A DNA stretch of 64,000 nucleotides from Roseovarius albus (GTDB lineage: Bacteria > Pseudomonadota > Alphaproteobacteria > Rhodobacterales > Rhodobacteraceae). Below, piece after piece: positions 51,730 to 60,602 of the stretch (positions are counted from its first letter, which is position 1; each line of letters opens with the position of its first letter). A program made the translations under genes and the position numbers. The stretch spans positions 248,001 through 312,000 of the forward strand of contig NZ_FWFX01000001.1 of assembly GCF_900172335.1 (NCBI RefSeq), written 5' to 3'. The notes beneath the pieces were generated by a model that was not told the DNA's origin, made no database searches, and was given only the letters and a program-made list of their open reading frames with translations.

Positions 51730-52443
51730 TCAAGGATGCAAGAGGTCGCCGGAGGATTTAATGTTCAGACCAAGGTGTTTTTTTAGCGCACTTTGGCCTT
51801 TGGGCGTCACATGCAGTACACGACGTTCGCGGGCGCGCTCGATCCAACCGTTGGCAAAGGCTAGGTCGGCGATGGTTGCGCCGACAACGCCGGCCACATG
51901 ATGGCGGCGTTCGCTCCAATCCAGACACTGACGGGCAAACAGGCGTTTGCTGTGACGAAGGGTGGGGATGTCTGCACCAAATGATCCCAGCAGCGCCTCG
52001 CCTTGCGGGGTCAGTTCATAGTCGTTGTCCAGCGGGATCAATGCGCCATTGCTCACCAGAGCATCGGCAATGGCCACGCCTAGATGCCCTGCGATGTGAT
52101 CGTAGCACATGCGGGCTTGTTGGATTGGTGTTCGGGGGCGTTTGCCGGGACGGTCGGCCAAATTGACATGGGCGGTTTGAGCCACAAGCTGTTCCAGCGC
52201 ATGAGCGATTTGTGGGCTGGCAAGACGGTAATAGTTGTGACGTCCACTTTTTTCGCGCGTGACAAAGCCACCTTCCAACAGCTGTGCCAGATGTTCGCTG
52301 GCAGTGGAAGCCGACACCCCGGCCACGCCAGCCAGTTCAGTCATGGTCAAGGCACGTCCATCGAACAGTTCTGTCAACATTATTGCGCGGGCCGGGGCGC
52401 TGATCATCGCACCGATGCGCGCCATTGGGGGTTCATCATGCAT
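51730..52443 (-). CDS. ArsR-type winged-helix regulator
   Basis: A 237-aa protein with an N-terminal ArsR-like winged helix (residues 8-85: MISAPARAIMLTELFDGRAL...GVSASTASEHLAQLLEGGFV) and a long C-terminal part without a recognised ligand site. The start at 52443 lies just inside the CTTCGG/CCGAAG inverted repeat; an in-frame start 12 codons upstream would overlap it. Divergence from the DMT permease suggests that it controls that exporter. Confidence 0.82.
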   Translation of the reverse strand: MHDEPPMARIGAMISAPARAIMLTELFDGRALTMTELAGVAGVSASTASEHLAQLLEGGFVTREKSGRHNYYRLASPQIAHALEQLVAQTAHVNLADRPGKRPRTPIQQARMCYDHIAGHLGVAIADALVSNGALIPLDNDYELTPQGEALLGSFGADIPTLRHSKRLFARQCLDWSERRHHVAGVVGATIADLAFANGWIERARERRVLHVTPKGQSALKKHLGLNIKSSGDLLHP

Positions 52444-52444
52444 A

Positions 52445-52462
52445 CTTCGGAAATAACCGAAG
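52445..52462. promoter_or_regulatory. Inverted repeat between ArsR-type regulator and permease
   Basis: CTTCGG (52445-52450) and CCGAAG (52457-52462) with a 6-bp AT-rich spacer form an 18-bp dyad at the regulator's 5' end. This is a probable operator for the ArsR-type protein, controlling itself and the divergent permease. Confidence 0.6.
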
Positions 52463-52520
52463 CATGCCGTCCGCGTCAAGGTGTAGGTCTCGAGGGAGAG
52501 CAGAGAATGAGGATCAGGTG

Positions 52521-53411
52521 ATGAGTGACGCTAACACAAGCCAAAGAGAGGAAACCGGGTATTTTGGACGCAGGCAGAGCCCGCTCTTGGGTATCTTTCT
52601 GGTGATGGCTTCTGCCGTGACCTTCAGCACCGCAGGGCTCTTTACCAAGGGTGTCACTGCCGGTTCGTGGGAAGTGATTTTCTGGCGTGGGGTGTTTGCG
52701 GTGGGATTTACCATCGGCTGGATTTGTTTCCGTCAACGGTTCCGGGATGAGGTAGTGAAGATGGGATGGAGCGGGGTTGCTATAGCCGCCGTGGGCGCGG
52801 TGGGGACGGCGGCGTTCATTGCCTCGTTCAAGCTGACCAGCATTGCGAATGTGTCGCTGATCTATGCGGTGGCGCCATTAATTTCAGCCTTGTTGGCCTG
52901 GGTGTGGATCAAGGAACCTGCGGGGCGGCGGGTGGTTTGGGGCGCGTTTGGGGCATTGGCCGGTGTTGCAATCATCGTGTCAGGATCATTGGGTGGTGTG
53001 AGCCTGAAAGGGGATCTGCTAGCCCTGCTCATGGCCTGCATGATGGCGCTGATGATGGTACTCTACCGGGTGTATCCTGAGACACCAGGCGCGGGGCCGA
53101 TGGCATTGTCTTCGGTTTTATTGCTACCGTTTTGCCTGATGTTTGGGGCGCCGTTTGTTTTACCAATGTCCGAGATTGTGATCTTGGCGGCGTTTGGCCT
53201 GATCTTTGCGATTGCTTCAGTCACATTGGCCGAAGGGGTCCGACGGATTCCAGCGGGGCAGGCGGCGTTGCTGAGCACGTTGGAGGTGCCGCTCGCGCCT
53301 GTGTTAGCTTTTGTGGTTCTGGCCGAAATACCAGCGGTGCAGACCTTGATCGGAGCACCGCTGGTCTTGATTGCCGTTTTGCTGGCGGCATGGCCAGAAC
53401 CGGAGGTTTAG
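52521..53411 (+). CDS. EamA-type (DMT superfamily) permease
   Basis: A 296-aa ten-helix DMT permease, beginning after about 28 polar residues. The EamA repeats end in SLIYAVAPLISALLAWVWIKE and ALLSTLEVPLAPVLAFVVLAE. It probably exports a small metabolite. The ATG at 52521 follows GGATCAGGTG; the longer frame upstream runs into the regulator. It is controlled with the divergent ArsR-type gene and overlaps the convergent gshA by 4 bp. Confidence 0.86.
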   Translation: MSDANTSQREETGYFGRRQSPLLGIFLVMASAVTFSTAGLFTKGVTAGSWEVIFWRGVFAVGFTIGWICFRQRFRDEVVKMGWSGVAIAAVGAVGTAAFIASFKLTSIANVSLIYAVAPLISALLAWVWIKEPAGRRVVWGAFGALAGVAIIVSGSLGGVSLKGDLLALLMACMMALMMVLYRVYPETPGAGPMALSSVLLLPFCLMFGAPFVLPMSEIVILAAFGLIFAIASVTLAEGVRRIPAGQAALLSTLEVPLAPVLAFVVLAEIPAVQTLIGAPLVLIAVLLAAWPEPEV

Positions 53412-54778
53412 TAGCTGTATTCGGCGAAGATCTTGGTGATGTCGTGGTTCCAATCACCATGATAGTGGTCCAGCAACTCATCCGCAGGGACTTTGCCGCT
53501 TTCGATGCTTTCGTGCAAGGCGTTGAGGAAGTGGGTTTCATCTGGCACCAGACCACCGGCACCGGGGCGGGCACGGGCTTTGAGGCCAGCCTCGGAAATA
53601 TTGAGCACTTCGCGGGCTAGATCGTGCATCTTGATGTCACCGACCTGGGCCTGCAAGGCGTTTTCACTGGCGGCGATGCGCAGGTTTTCACGGGTTTCCG
53701 TATCCCAGTCTTTGACCAGATCCCAAGCGGCATCCAATGCGCCTTGGTCATAGGTCAGACCAACCCAGAAGGCAGGCAGAGCGCACAGGCGACGCCACGG
53801 GCCACCGTCGGCACCGCGCATCTCCATGAACTTCTTAATCCGCGCTTCGGGAAAGGCGGTAGTCAGATGGTCGGCCCAATCGGACAGTGTTGGGGTTTCG
53901 CCGGGCAGGGCTGGCAGCTTGCCTTCGAGGAAGTCACGGAAGGACTGGCCAAGGGCGTCGATGTATTTACCATCGCGGTAGACGAAGTACATTGGTACAT
54001 CGAGGGCGTACTGCACCCAAGCCTCGAACCCGAAACCCTCGTCGAAGACAAACGGCACCATGCCGGTGCGTGCATCATCCAGATCACGCCAGACGCGCGA
54101 GCGCCAGGATTTGTGACCGTTGATTTTATTCTCAAGGAACGGCGAGTTGGCAAACAAAGCGGTGGCGACGGGTTGCAGGGCAATTGCCACACGCAGTTTT
54201 TGCACCATGTCAGCCTCGGACCCGAAGTCGAGGTTGACTTGCACCGTACAAGTGCGGCGCATCATGGTGCGGCCCATCGTGCCGACCTTTTGCATGTAGC
54301 TGTCCATCAGCTTGTAACGGCCCTTGGGCATGAGGGGCATTTCCTCGTGCTGCCAGATGGGTGCGGCGCCAAGGCCGATGAAGCCCACACCGATTTCGTC
54401 GGCGATGTCTTTGACCTCGCGCAGGTGAACGTTCACCTCGTCGCAGGTCTCATGAATGGTTTCGAGCGGTGCGCCCGACAGCTCCAACGCTCCGCCGGGC
54501 TCTAAGCTGACGTTTGCGCCGTCTTTTTCCAGACCAATCAGCTTGCCACCTTCGCGGACTTCGGCCCAGTCGTGGCGGTCACGCAGACCTTCGAGAACAG
54601 CAACGATGGACCGCTCGCCCTCAAATGGCAGGGGTTTCAACGTGTCTTTGCAATAGCCGAACTTCTCGTGCTCGGTGCCGATGCGCCAGTCTTCCTTGGG
54701 CTTACAGCCGCTTTCAAGATATTCTGCAAGTTGCTCGTGGCGTTCGATTGGTCCGCCGCCGGACTGGGGAATGGACAT
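53408..54778 (-). CDS. gshA: Glutamate-cysteine ligase (plant/alphaproteobacterial type)
   Basis: A 456-aa enzyme, the usual length for this group. IGTEHEKFGYC carries the glutamate-binding residues, LEPGGALELSGAPLETIHETCDEV is the signature of the plant-type family, and RTCTVQVNLDFGSEADMVQKL and MRGADGGPWRRLCALPAFWVG follow. It makes gamma-glutamylcysteine, the first step of glutathione synthesis. An AGGAGA ribosome site supports the ATG at 54778 rather than one 13 codons upstream. Glutathione is the natural reductant for the cysK-grx fusion. Confidence 0.93.
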   Translation of the reverse strand: MSIPQSGGGPIERHEQLAEYLESGCKPKEDWRIGTEHEKFGYCKDTLKPLPFEGERSIVAVLEGLRDRHDWAEVREGGKLIGLEKDGANVSLEPGGALELSGAPLETIHETCDEVNVHLREVKDIADEIGVGFIGLGAAPIWQHEEMPLMPKGRYKLMDSYMQKVGTMGRTMMRRTCTVQVNLDFGSEADMVQKLRVAIALQPVATALFANSPFLENKINGHKSWRSRVWRDLDDARTGMVPFVFDEGFGFEAWVQYALDVPMYFVYRDGKYIDALGQSFRDFLEGKLPALPGETPTLSDWADHLTTAFPEARIKKFMEMRGADGGPWRRLCALPAFWVGLTYDQGALDAAWDLVKDWDTETRENLRIAASENALQAQVGDIKMHDLAREVLNISEAGLKARARPGAGGLVPDETHFLNALHESIESGKVPADELLDHYHGDWNHDITKIFAEYSY

Positions 54779-54842
54779 GGGCGCATCTCCTGCCTTGTCG
54801 CGTGTGTTTGGCTGCAACCACTGGCTCTAAATCAAGGCAGTG

Positions 54843-55349
54843 TCAATGCAGCCGGTTTGTTGGTTTTTGCCAGATCACGATAGGGTGATCCGGTTTTGCA
54901 TTCAGAGTGGACAGCATTTGTTCGGTCTTGAGGCCGGGCAGGGTGGCGAAGGCATCAAACAGCAGATCCGCGCCTGTGGCGTTAAGCGGGATATGCAATG
55001 CGGGTTGTCCGGGTTGATTGAGTACCCAATGGGCCGGACGACCGGTGGGGTCGAGTTGCAGGCGGGTCATTTCGCGGATGGCAATTGCGCCACCGTCGAG
55101 CGGGCCGAAATAGGTGATCTGACCTTCGACCACCTGGACAACCCCGGGACCGCCTTGGCCTTGACGGAAACGAATGCGCTGAATGCCTGCCGCAAGTCCG
55201 ATGACGCCGGCGATACAGAAGGCAAAGCCCAGCCATTTGACAAAGCCAAAGCTGGACAGCGCCCACCATAGGCCAAGGCTTAGCAGGATGGTTCCCGCCA
55301 GCATTTCACTCCACTGCCACAGGATTTGACGGGCCTCGGGGCGGATCAT
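54843..55349 (-). CDS. Hypothetical two-helix membrane protein
   Basis: A 168-aa protein with two adjacent transmembrane helices (about residues 18-34 and 36-56) and a soluble C-terminal domain VVQVVEGQITYFGPLDGGAI of mainly beta character. No family is named. Its ATG overlaps the rsmE stop by 4 bp and it lies 64 bp before gshA, so rsmE, this gene and gshA may form one operon. Confidence 0.75.
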   Translation of the reverse strand: MIRPEARQILWQWSEMLAGTILLSLGLWWALSSFGFVKWLGFAFCIAGVIGLAAGIQRIRFRQGQGGPGVVQVVEGQITYFGPLDGGAIAIREMTRLQLDPTGRPAHWVLNQPGQPALHIPLNATGADLLFDAFATLPGLKTEQMLSTLNAKPDHPIVIWQKPTNRLH

Positions 55350-56071
55350 GACCAATCTCCAATCGCTTGTTGCCAGACGGTCATGGCGGCGACGGCGGCG
55401 GTGTCGGCGCGCAGGATTCGGGGGCCGAGGCTGACGGCGTGGGCGAAGGGCAGGGCGTGCAAACGGGTGCGCTCAGATTCGGAAAAGCCGCCCTCGGGCC
55501 CGATGAGAATCGCCCATTTGTCGCCTGACGCTTTGCCAAGGGTTTTGGCGGCTCCGGCGAGGGATTCGTCGCAGAACATCAATTGCCGGTCTTCGGGCCA
55601 GTCCGAGAGGAGCTTGTCGAGTTTTGCGAGGGCTGCAACCTCAGGTACGAAGGTTCCGCCGCATTGTTCGGCGGCTTCAACTGCGTGGGCTTGCAGGCGA
55701 TCTTGTCGGATTCGTTCGGAATTAGTGAAATCGGTCTGCACCGGGCAGATCCGCGCCGCGCCCATTTCAGCCGCCTTTTCAACGATGAAGTCGGTTCGGG
55801 CCTTTTTGATCGGGGCAAAGAGCAACCATAGGTCAGGCGGGTTTTGCTGTGGGCGGGTTTGTTCAACAATCTCAAGCACGCCGCCGCGTTTGCTTGCTTG
55901 TGCGATGCTTGCGCGCCATTCACCATTTTGCCCGTCAAACAGCAGTAAATCGTCACCCACTCCCTTGCGCATGACGCCAAAGAGATAATGCGCCTGATCC
56001 TTTGTCACAGGAACAGATTGCCCTTGGGCCAAAGGGTGCTCTACAAACAGTCTGATCTTAGCGGTACTCAT
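55346..56071 (-). CDS. rsmE: 16S rRNA (uracil1498-N3)-methyltransferase
   Basis: A 241-aa SPOUT-class methyltransferase: the N-terminal PUA-like region HYLFGVMRKGVGDDLLLFDG, then the knot with ILIGPEGGFSESERTRL and VSLGPRILRADTAAVAAM, the AdoMet-binding signature of RsmE. It methylates U1498 in the decoding region. It is divergent from ubiA with only 11 bp between the starts, so their promoters must overlap the opposite coding regions. Confidence 0.93.
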   Translation of the reverse strand: MSTAKIRLFVEHPLAQGQSVPVTKDQAHYLFGVMRKGVGDDLLLFDGQNGEWRASIAQASKRGGVLEIVEQTRPQQNPPDLWLLFAPIKKARTDFIVEKAAEMGAARICPVQTDFTNSERIRQDRLQAHAVEAAEQCGGTFVPEVAALAKLDKLLSDWPEDRQLMFCDESLAGAAKTLGKASGDKWAILIGPEGGFSESERTRLHALPFAHAVSLGPRILRADTAAVAAMTVWQQAIGDWS

Positions 56072-56082
56072 GGGGCCAACAT

Positions 56083-57048
56083 ATGACCGGGAATGACCAG
56101 ACGCCAGAGGTGACGGGACAGGTTTCTGACGCTGTCAAAGGCAATTGGGTGGATCGCTATGCCCCGGCGGTGACGCGGCCCTATCTGCGGCTGTCGCGGG
56201 CGGACCGGCCGATTGGCACGTGGCTCTTGGTGTTGCCCTGCTGGTGGGGCCTGTTGCTGGCAATGCTTTATGACGGGCGCGCCGGGTGGCATGACCTGTG
56301 GATCTTTGTTGGTTGTGCGATTGGGTCGTTTGTCATGCGCGGAGCCGGCTGTACGTGGAACGACATCACAGATCGACACATTGATGGCAGCGTCGCGCGG
56401 ACCGCCTCGCGGCCGATTCCTTCGGGGCAGGTGAGCGTTAAGGGCGCGCTGGCATGGCTTGTGGCGCAGGCGCTCTTGGGGCTGATGGTGCTGCTGACCC
56501 TGAACGGTGCGGCGATTGCGCTGGGAATTCTATCTTTATTGCCAGTAGCGGTGTATCCCTTTGCCAAGCGGTTCACATGGTGGCCACAGGCGTTTTTGGG
56601 GATTGCCTTTAATTGGGGCGCATTGCTGGCCTGGACGGCCCATACTGGCGCGCTGCAATGGCCGGCTGTTATCCTGTATCTGTCAGGTGTGGCGTGGACG
56701 CTGTTTTACGACACGATCTATGCGTATCAGGATGCCGAAGATGATGCGCTGATCGGGGTGAAGTCCACCGCTCGTTTGTTTGGCGATGACAGCCCGAAAT
56801 GGCTGATGCGGTTCCTTATTGCAACGGTATCCCTACAGGGGCTGGCGGTGATCATGGCGGTGCCCGCCGGACGACAGATTGCGATGGTTGTGGCGCTGTG
56901 TGGGCCATGGCTGATGGGCTGGCATCTGCATGGGCAGTTGCGGCAGTTCGACATGGAGGACAATAGCAAGCTGGTGACTTTGTTTCGATCCAATCGTGAT
57001 GCTGGTATGATTAGCGTGCTATTTTTTGCCGTAGCGCTGCTGCTGTGA
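56083..57048 (+). CDS. ubiA: 4-hydroxybenzoate polyprenyltransferase
   Basis: A 321-aa integral membrane prenyltransferase with about eight helices. The first Asp-rich motif is NDITDRHIDGSVARTASRPI and the second is YAYQDAEDDALIGVKSTA; together they bind Mg-prenyl diphosphate. It attaches the isoprenoid tail to 4-hydroxybenzoate in ubiquinone synthesis. Divergent from rsmE. Confidence 0.93.
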   Translation: MTGNDQTPEVTGQVSDAVKGNWVDRYAPAVTRPYLRLSRADRPIGTWLLVLPCWWGLLLAMLYDGRAGWHDLWIFVGCAIGSFVMRGAGCTWNDITDRHIDGSVARTASRPIPSGQVSVKGALAWLVAQALLGLMVLLTLNGAAIALGILSLLPVAVYPFAKRFTWWPQAFLGIAFNWGALLAWTAHTGALQWPAVILYLSGVAWTLFYDTIYAYQDAEDDALIGVKSTARLFGDDSPKWLMRFLIATVSLQGLAVIMAVPAGRQIAMVVALCGPWLMGWHLHGQLRQFDMEDNSKLVTLFRSNRDAGMISVLFFAVALLL

Positions 57049-57108
57049 TTGAACTTCGCGGGCGTGGGGCCTAAAGACAAGACAACTAAACAGTGACCGG
57101 TACTTGGC

Positions 57109-59067
57109 ATGCGCCTTTCTTCGACATTTGCGATTGCACTCCTGTTTGCGGGGGCAGCGGGCCTGTGTGTTGTAGGTGCGAATTTTGCGGTGAGCGCGGT
57201 CGAAGACGGCTCGCGCCAGGCGGTGGACAAGGAGCTGACAGCGCAAGATCTGAACTGGACTGAGGTAGATGCCAACGGCTTGCAGATCTTTTTGGCCGGA
57301 ACAGCACCAAGCGAGGCTGCAAGGTTCAATGCCCTGACAGCCGCGGGAGGTGTTGTAGATGCGGCGCGGGTGATTGATCAGATGCTAGTTGCAGATTCGA
57401 TTGTTTCAGCACCGCCACGGTTTTCCATCGAAATATTGCGGCACGATCAAGGGATCTCTCTGATCGGGTTGATCCCGATTGAGACGGATCGCGAGGCGCT
57501 GATTGCAGAGATTGAAGACGCAACGGATGGAGAGCCCATCGCTGATCTGTTGGAAGCTGCAGATTACCCCGTGCCAGCGACATGGGAGGACGCTTTGGAT
57601 TTCGCGGTGCGCTCGCTGGAGGACCTGCCGCGCACCAAGATCTCGGTTGAGGCAGACCACGTATCCGTGACCGCAATGGCCGAAGGGCGGGCTGAAAAGG
57701 CAACGCTCGAATCCGATCTCGCACGCGATGTGCCGCGTGATGTGCGCCTTAAGCTGGATATTTCCGCACCGCGCCCGGTGATCACGCCGTTTACGCTGCG
57801 GTTCGTGATCGAGAATGGCACAGCGCGATTTGACGCCTGTTCCGCCGATAGCGAAAAAGCCCGCAATGCGATCATTAAGGCGGCGGGGCAGGCTGGCGTG
57901 GATGGTAAGATCGACTGCACGATAGGATTGGGCGTGCCGTCACCCAACTGGGCCAAGGCAGCAGAATTGGCGATCGGCGCGGTTGCGGATTTTCAGGGTG
58001 GCAGCGTGACCTTTTCGGATGCGGACGTTTCCCTGATCGCGCACGAAGGAGTGTCGCAAAATCATTTTGATGATGTGGTCGGGCAGTTGGAAACCTCTTT
58101 GCCGGATGTGTTTACCCTGCATGCCACATTGCCGGAGCAGGTTGTTCTGGATGCAGACAACACGCCTGAGTTTGTCGCGACCCTGTCGCCCGAAGGGTTG
58201 GTGCAGATCCGTGGGCAGGTTGGCAGTGAGCGCAGCCGTCAGACGGTGGACAGCCTTGCGAAAGCCCGCTTTGCGTCAGATGTCGTCCGCACACAGGCGC
58301 GTTTGGCCGAGGCTTTGCCGCACAATTGGCCTGTGCGCACGCTGACCGGGATTGAAGCACTGGCCTATCTGTCAAGCGGGGCTGTGACGGTCACGCCCGA
58401 CAGTCTGAGCGTGCAGGGTAAGACCGGACAACCCGACGCCAGTGCGAAGGTTTCAGCCATGTTGGCGGATAAGCTGGGCGAGGGTGCGCAATTTGATATC
58501 AACATCAGCTATATCGAGGCTCTGGATCCGGTGGCCAGCCTGCCGACACCAGACGAATGCGAAGACCGGGTGGGGCAGATGCAACGCGGGCGCAAGATCA
58601 ACTTTGAGCCCGGATCGCCCAATGTCGATGAGCAATCCGGCGATATCTTGGATGACATCGCCGAGATTCTGAAAGAATGCGGCAAAATCAAGCTGGAGAT
58701 CGGCGGCCACACCGACAGTCAGGGCCGCGAGGAAATGAATCAGCAGCTGAGCCAGACACGGGCGCAGGCGATCCTTAACGAGTTACGGGAGCGCCGTGTG
58801 CTGACCTCAAGCTTTACGGCAGTGGGCTATGGTGAAAGCCAGCCGATTGAGGACAACAAGACCGAGGAGGGCCGCGAGGCCAACCGCCGGATTGAGTTCA
58901 AGCTGATCCGCCCAGCGCCGATCGTGGAAGAAGAATCCACGTTGGATGCAATTGCGGAGCCAGTGGACCAGCCTCTTGAGGCGGGAGCTGAGCGCGAGGC
59001 CACGCAAGAGACGCAGGCCGAAGAAGATCAGGCCGAAGAGGGAGAGGCCACAGATGAACAGAACTGA
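57109..59067 (+). CDS. OmpA-family protein with BON-like repeats
   Basis: A 652-aa envelope protein: an N-terminal signal/anchor (TFAIALLFAGAAGLCVVGANF), several repeated BON-like segments across residues 40-450 (for example ISLIGLIPIETDREALIAEI, and VQIRGQVGSERSRQTVDSLA), then a C-terminal OmpA domain (about 480-600) with the peptidoglycan-binding GGHTDSQGREEMNQQLSQTR and EEGREANRRIEF. The last 40 residues are Glu-rich. It probably links the membrane to peptidoglycan. It overlaps the next gene by 14 bp. Confidence 0.88.
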   Translation: MRLSSTFAIALLFAGAAGLCVVGANFAVSAVEDGSRQAVDKELTAQDLNWTEVDANGLQIFLAGTAPSEAARFNALTAAGGVVDAARVIDQMLVADSIVSAPPRFSIEILRHDQGISLIGLIPIETDREALIAEIEDATDGEPIADLLEAADYPVPATWEDALDFAVRSLEDLPRTKISVEADHVSVTAMAEGRAEKATLESDLARDVPRDVRLKLDISAPRPVITPFTLRFVIENGTARFDACSADSEKARNAIIKAAGQAGVDGKIDCTIGLGVPSPNWAKAAELAIGAVADFQGGSVTFSDADVSLIAHEGVSQNHFDDVVGQLETSLPDVFTLHATLPEQVVLDADNTPEFVATLSPEGLVQIRGQVGSERSRQTVDSLAKARFASDVVRTQARLAEALPHNWPVRTLTGIEALAYLSSGAVTVTPDSLSVQGKTGQPDASAKVSAMLADKLGEGAQFDINISYIEALDPVASLPTPDECEDRVGQMQRGRKINFEPGSPNVDEQSGDILDDIAEILKECGKIKLEIGGHTDSQGREEMNQQLSQTRAQAILNELRERRVLTSSFTAVGYGESQPIEDNKTEEGREANRRIEFKLIRPAPIVEEESTLDAIAEPVDQPLEAGAEREATQETQAEEDQAEEGEATDEQN

Positions 59068-59374
59068 ATTTATCATCGTCACCGCCATCATTCTGTTTGT
59101 GGCCTTTTGTCTGGGCTATTTCGCCAATTGGCTGGTGCACCGGTTCATTCGTGTTTCGGGCGCGGATGTGGACGAGGTGGAGCGCATGGCGCAGGAACTG
59201 CACGAAGCCGAGGAAACCCGCGATCAGGCGATTACCTATCTGCAACAGCGCGAGGCCGACCTGACCAACCAACTGTCGCAGACCGAGGCTGAACTGGCTG
59301 CCACCATGGACGGCCTGCGCGACGCCCGCCGTGAGGCGGAAGAACTGCGCAATGCGTTGTCGGGAGCGTCTTGA
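59054..59374 (+). CDS. Single-helix membrane protein with coiled coil
   Basis: A 106-aa protein starting inside the end of the OmpA-family gene. One transmembrane helix (FIIVTAIILFVAFCLGYFAN) is followed by a long cytoplasmic or periplasmic coiled coil (from about residue 40, VDEVERMAQELHEAEETRDQ and onwards). No enzymatic motif. Translational coupling implies that it works with the OmpA-family protein in the envelope. Confidence 0.78.
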   Translation: MNRTEFIIVTAIILFVAFCLGYFANWLVHRFIRVSGADVDEVERMAQELHEAEETRDQAITYLQQREADLTNQLSQTEAELAATMDGLRDARREAEELRNALSGAS

Positions 59375-59530
59375 TGGTGCGGGAGTTACTCATCCTAAAA
59401 GTTGGATCTTAAGAGGCGTAAATGCGAGGTGCAGCCAGGTCTTCACGACGCGTATGTTGATAAATGATAAAAGAGTGTCCTATAGTGTATTTTCAACAAT
59501 AAAAGTATTGATGCTATCAGGATAATTTAC

Positions 59531-59861
59531 ATGAAAAATAATATCTTATTGCCAACAACATGCATTGCATTTGCGGCATCTCATGATGCCTGCTGCGGCT
59601 GAAAGCATGAAAGATTGCACTTACCGCGCAAATATCCATCAAAAGACGGCTGTTATAGAGGTTGCAGGAGGTGAGCCTGTCTCCTATCGCTGGGGTTCAT
59701 ATAATGTCAACGATGTCTACAAAAAAGGTACTACTATTTATATCGACCAAGCCAAGTTAACCGATCTACGTGTTGGGACCACTGAAAATGGCAAACCAGC
59801 GTTTAGTGGGCGCTGGCGCTACAAAGGAAGTGACAAACCGACCACATTCGTTTGTAAGTAG
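59531..59861 (+). pseudogene. Small secreted protein with a frameshift in its signal peptide
   Basis: Translation from the ATG at 59531, with a CAGGAT ribosome site, gives MKNNILLPTTCIAFAAS and stops seven codons later. The next frame continues LMMPAAAESMKDCTYRANIH to a stop at 59861, with an AAA cleavage site exactly where a signal peptide should end. The shift lies at GCATCTCATG (59577-59586), where a two-base loss, for example TCTCTC to TCTC, would break the frame. The mature part (about 85 aa, two Cys) has no known family. The gene is AT-rich, unlike its neighbours. A TTG at 59565 could start a shortened product. Confidence 0.65.
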
Positions 59862-59902
59862 CTATAATGTTTGCAGTTCTGCCCGCCGCAGGTTTGGAAA
59901 AT

Positions 59903-59925
59903 GGTGGGTTGAAAACCCACCCTAC
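59903..59925. repeat. REP element, copy 4 (inverted)
   Basis: GGTGGGTTGAAAACCCACCC followed by TAC, same orientation as copy 3, 12 kb from the transposase gene. Its last bases overlap the stop of the racemase gene, so it forms the racemase 3' end and could act as its terminator. Confidence 0.8.
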
Positions 59926-60602
59926 GAGGTGGCGAAATCTGCAATCGCATGCGTGAGACAGTCGAGGCTGTCGGTATAAGGAGTGCCTTCGGGGATGGCC
60001 TCGGTGAGCAGGGACAACTCGGTACAGGCGATCAGGAGGTGGTCGGCGCCGAGGTCCAGCAGCTCCTGTGCAATCTGTGACAGCGGTGCGATCTGGCTGG
60101 CGGGGGTTTCTCCAGCTTTGATGGCGCGGATGATGGTCAGCAAGGCCTCGTCCTGCGGCAGCCAGACGGGCGTGAGGCCTTGGGCGGCGAAGGGTTTGTC
60201 GAACACGCCAACCATGCGTGTGGCCGGGGAGGCGAGCATGCCGATGTGTTTGGCCCCCGCTTTGGCCAGATGCGCGGCGGTCAGATCCAGCATGTTCAGG
60301 AACGGCACCGTGCTGGCAGCCTCCACCGCGGGGGCGTAGTGGTGCGCGGTGTTGCAGGGCATGGCAAGCGCCTGTGCGCCTGCCTTTTGCAGGTCCTGTG
60401 CCATTTGGGCGAGCGTCGGACCGGGTTCTGCGCCCACGCCTTCGATCAGCGCCTTGATGCGCGAGGGCACCTGCGGGTTTTGATGCACAATCAGGGGGAT
60501 ATGGTCGGCGTCATCCTGTGCGTCGACCATGCCCAGCATTTTCTGCATCAAGAGGATGGTGGCCTCGGGCCCCATCCCGCCAAGGATGCCAACCGGCCTC
60601 AT
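59922..60602 (-). CDS. Aspartate/glutamate-type amino-acid racemase
   Basis: A 226-aa racemase of the Asp/Glu/hydantoin family. [18 protein letters not shown] begins the fold and the two catalytic Cys are in [14 protein letters not shown] and [13 protein letters not shown]-independent racemisation of an acidic or sulfur amino acid is expected. The ATG overlaps the cuyA stop by 4 bp, so it is coupled to the sulfonate/cysteine lyase, and a D-form of cysteate or cysteine is a natural substrate guess (inference). Confidence 0.88.
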   Translation of the reverse strand: MRPVGILGGMGPEATILLMQKMLGMVDAQDDADHIPLIVHQNPQVPSRIKALIEGVGAEPGPTLAQMAQDLQKAGAQALAMPCNTAHHYAPAVEAASTVPFLNMLDLTAAHLAKAGAKHIGMLASPATRMVGVFDKPFAAQGLTPVWLPQDEALLTIIRAIKAGETPASQIAPLSQIAQELLDLGADHLLIACTELSLLTEAIPEGTPYTDSLDCLTHAIADFATS

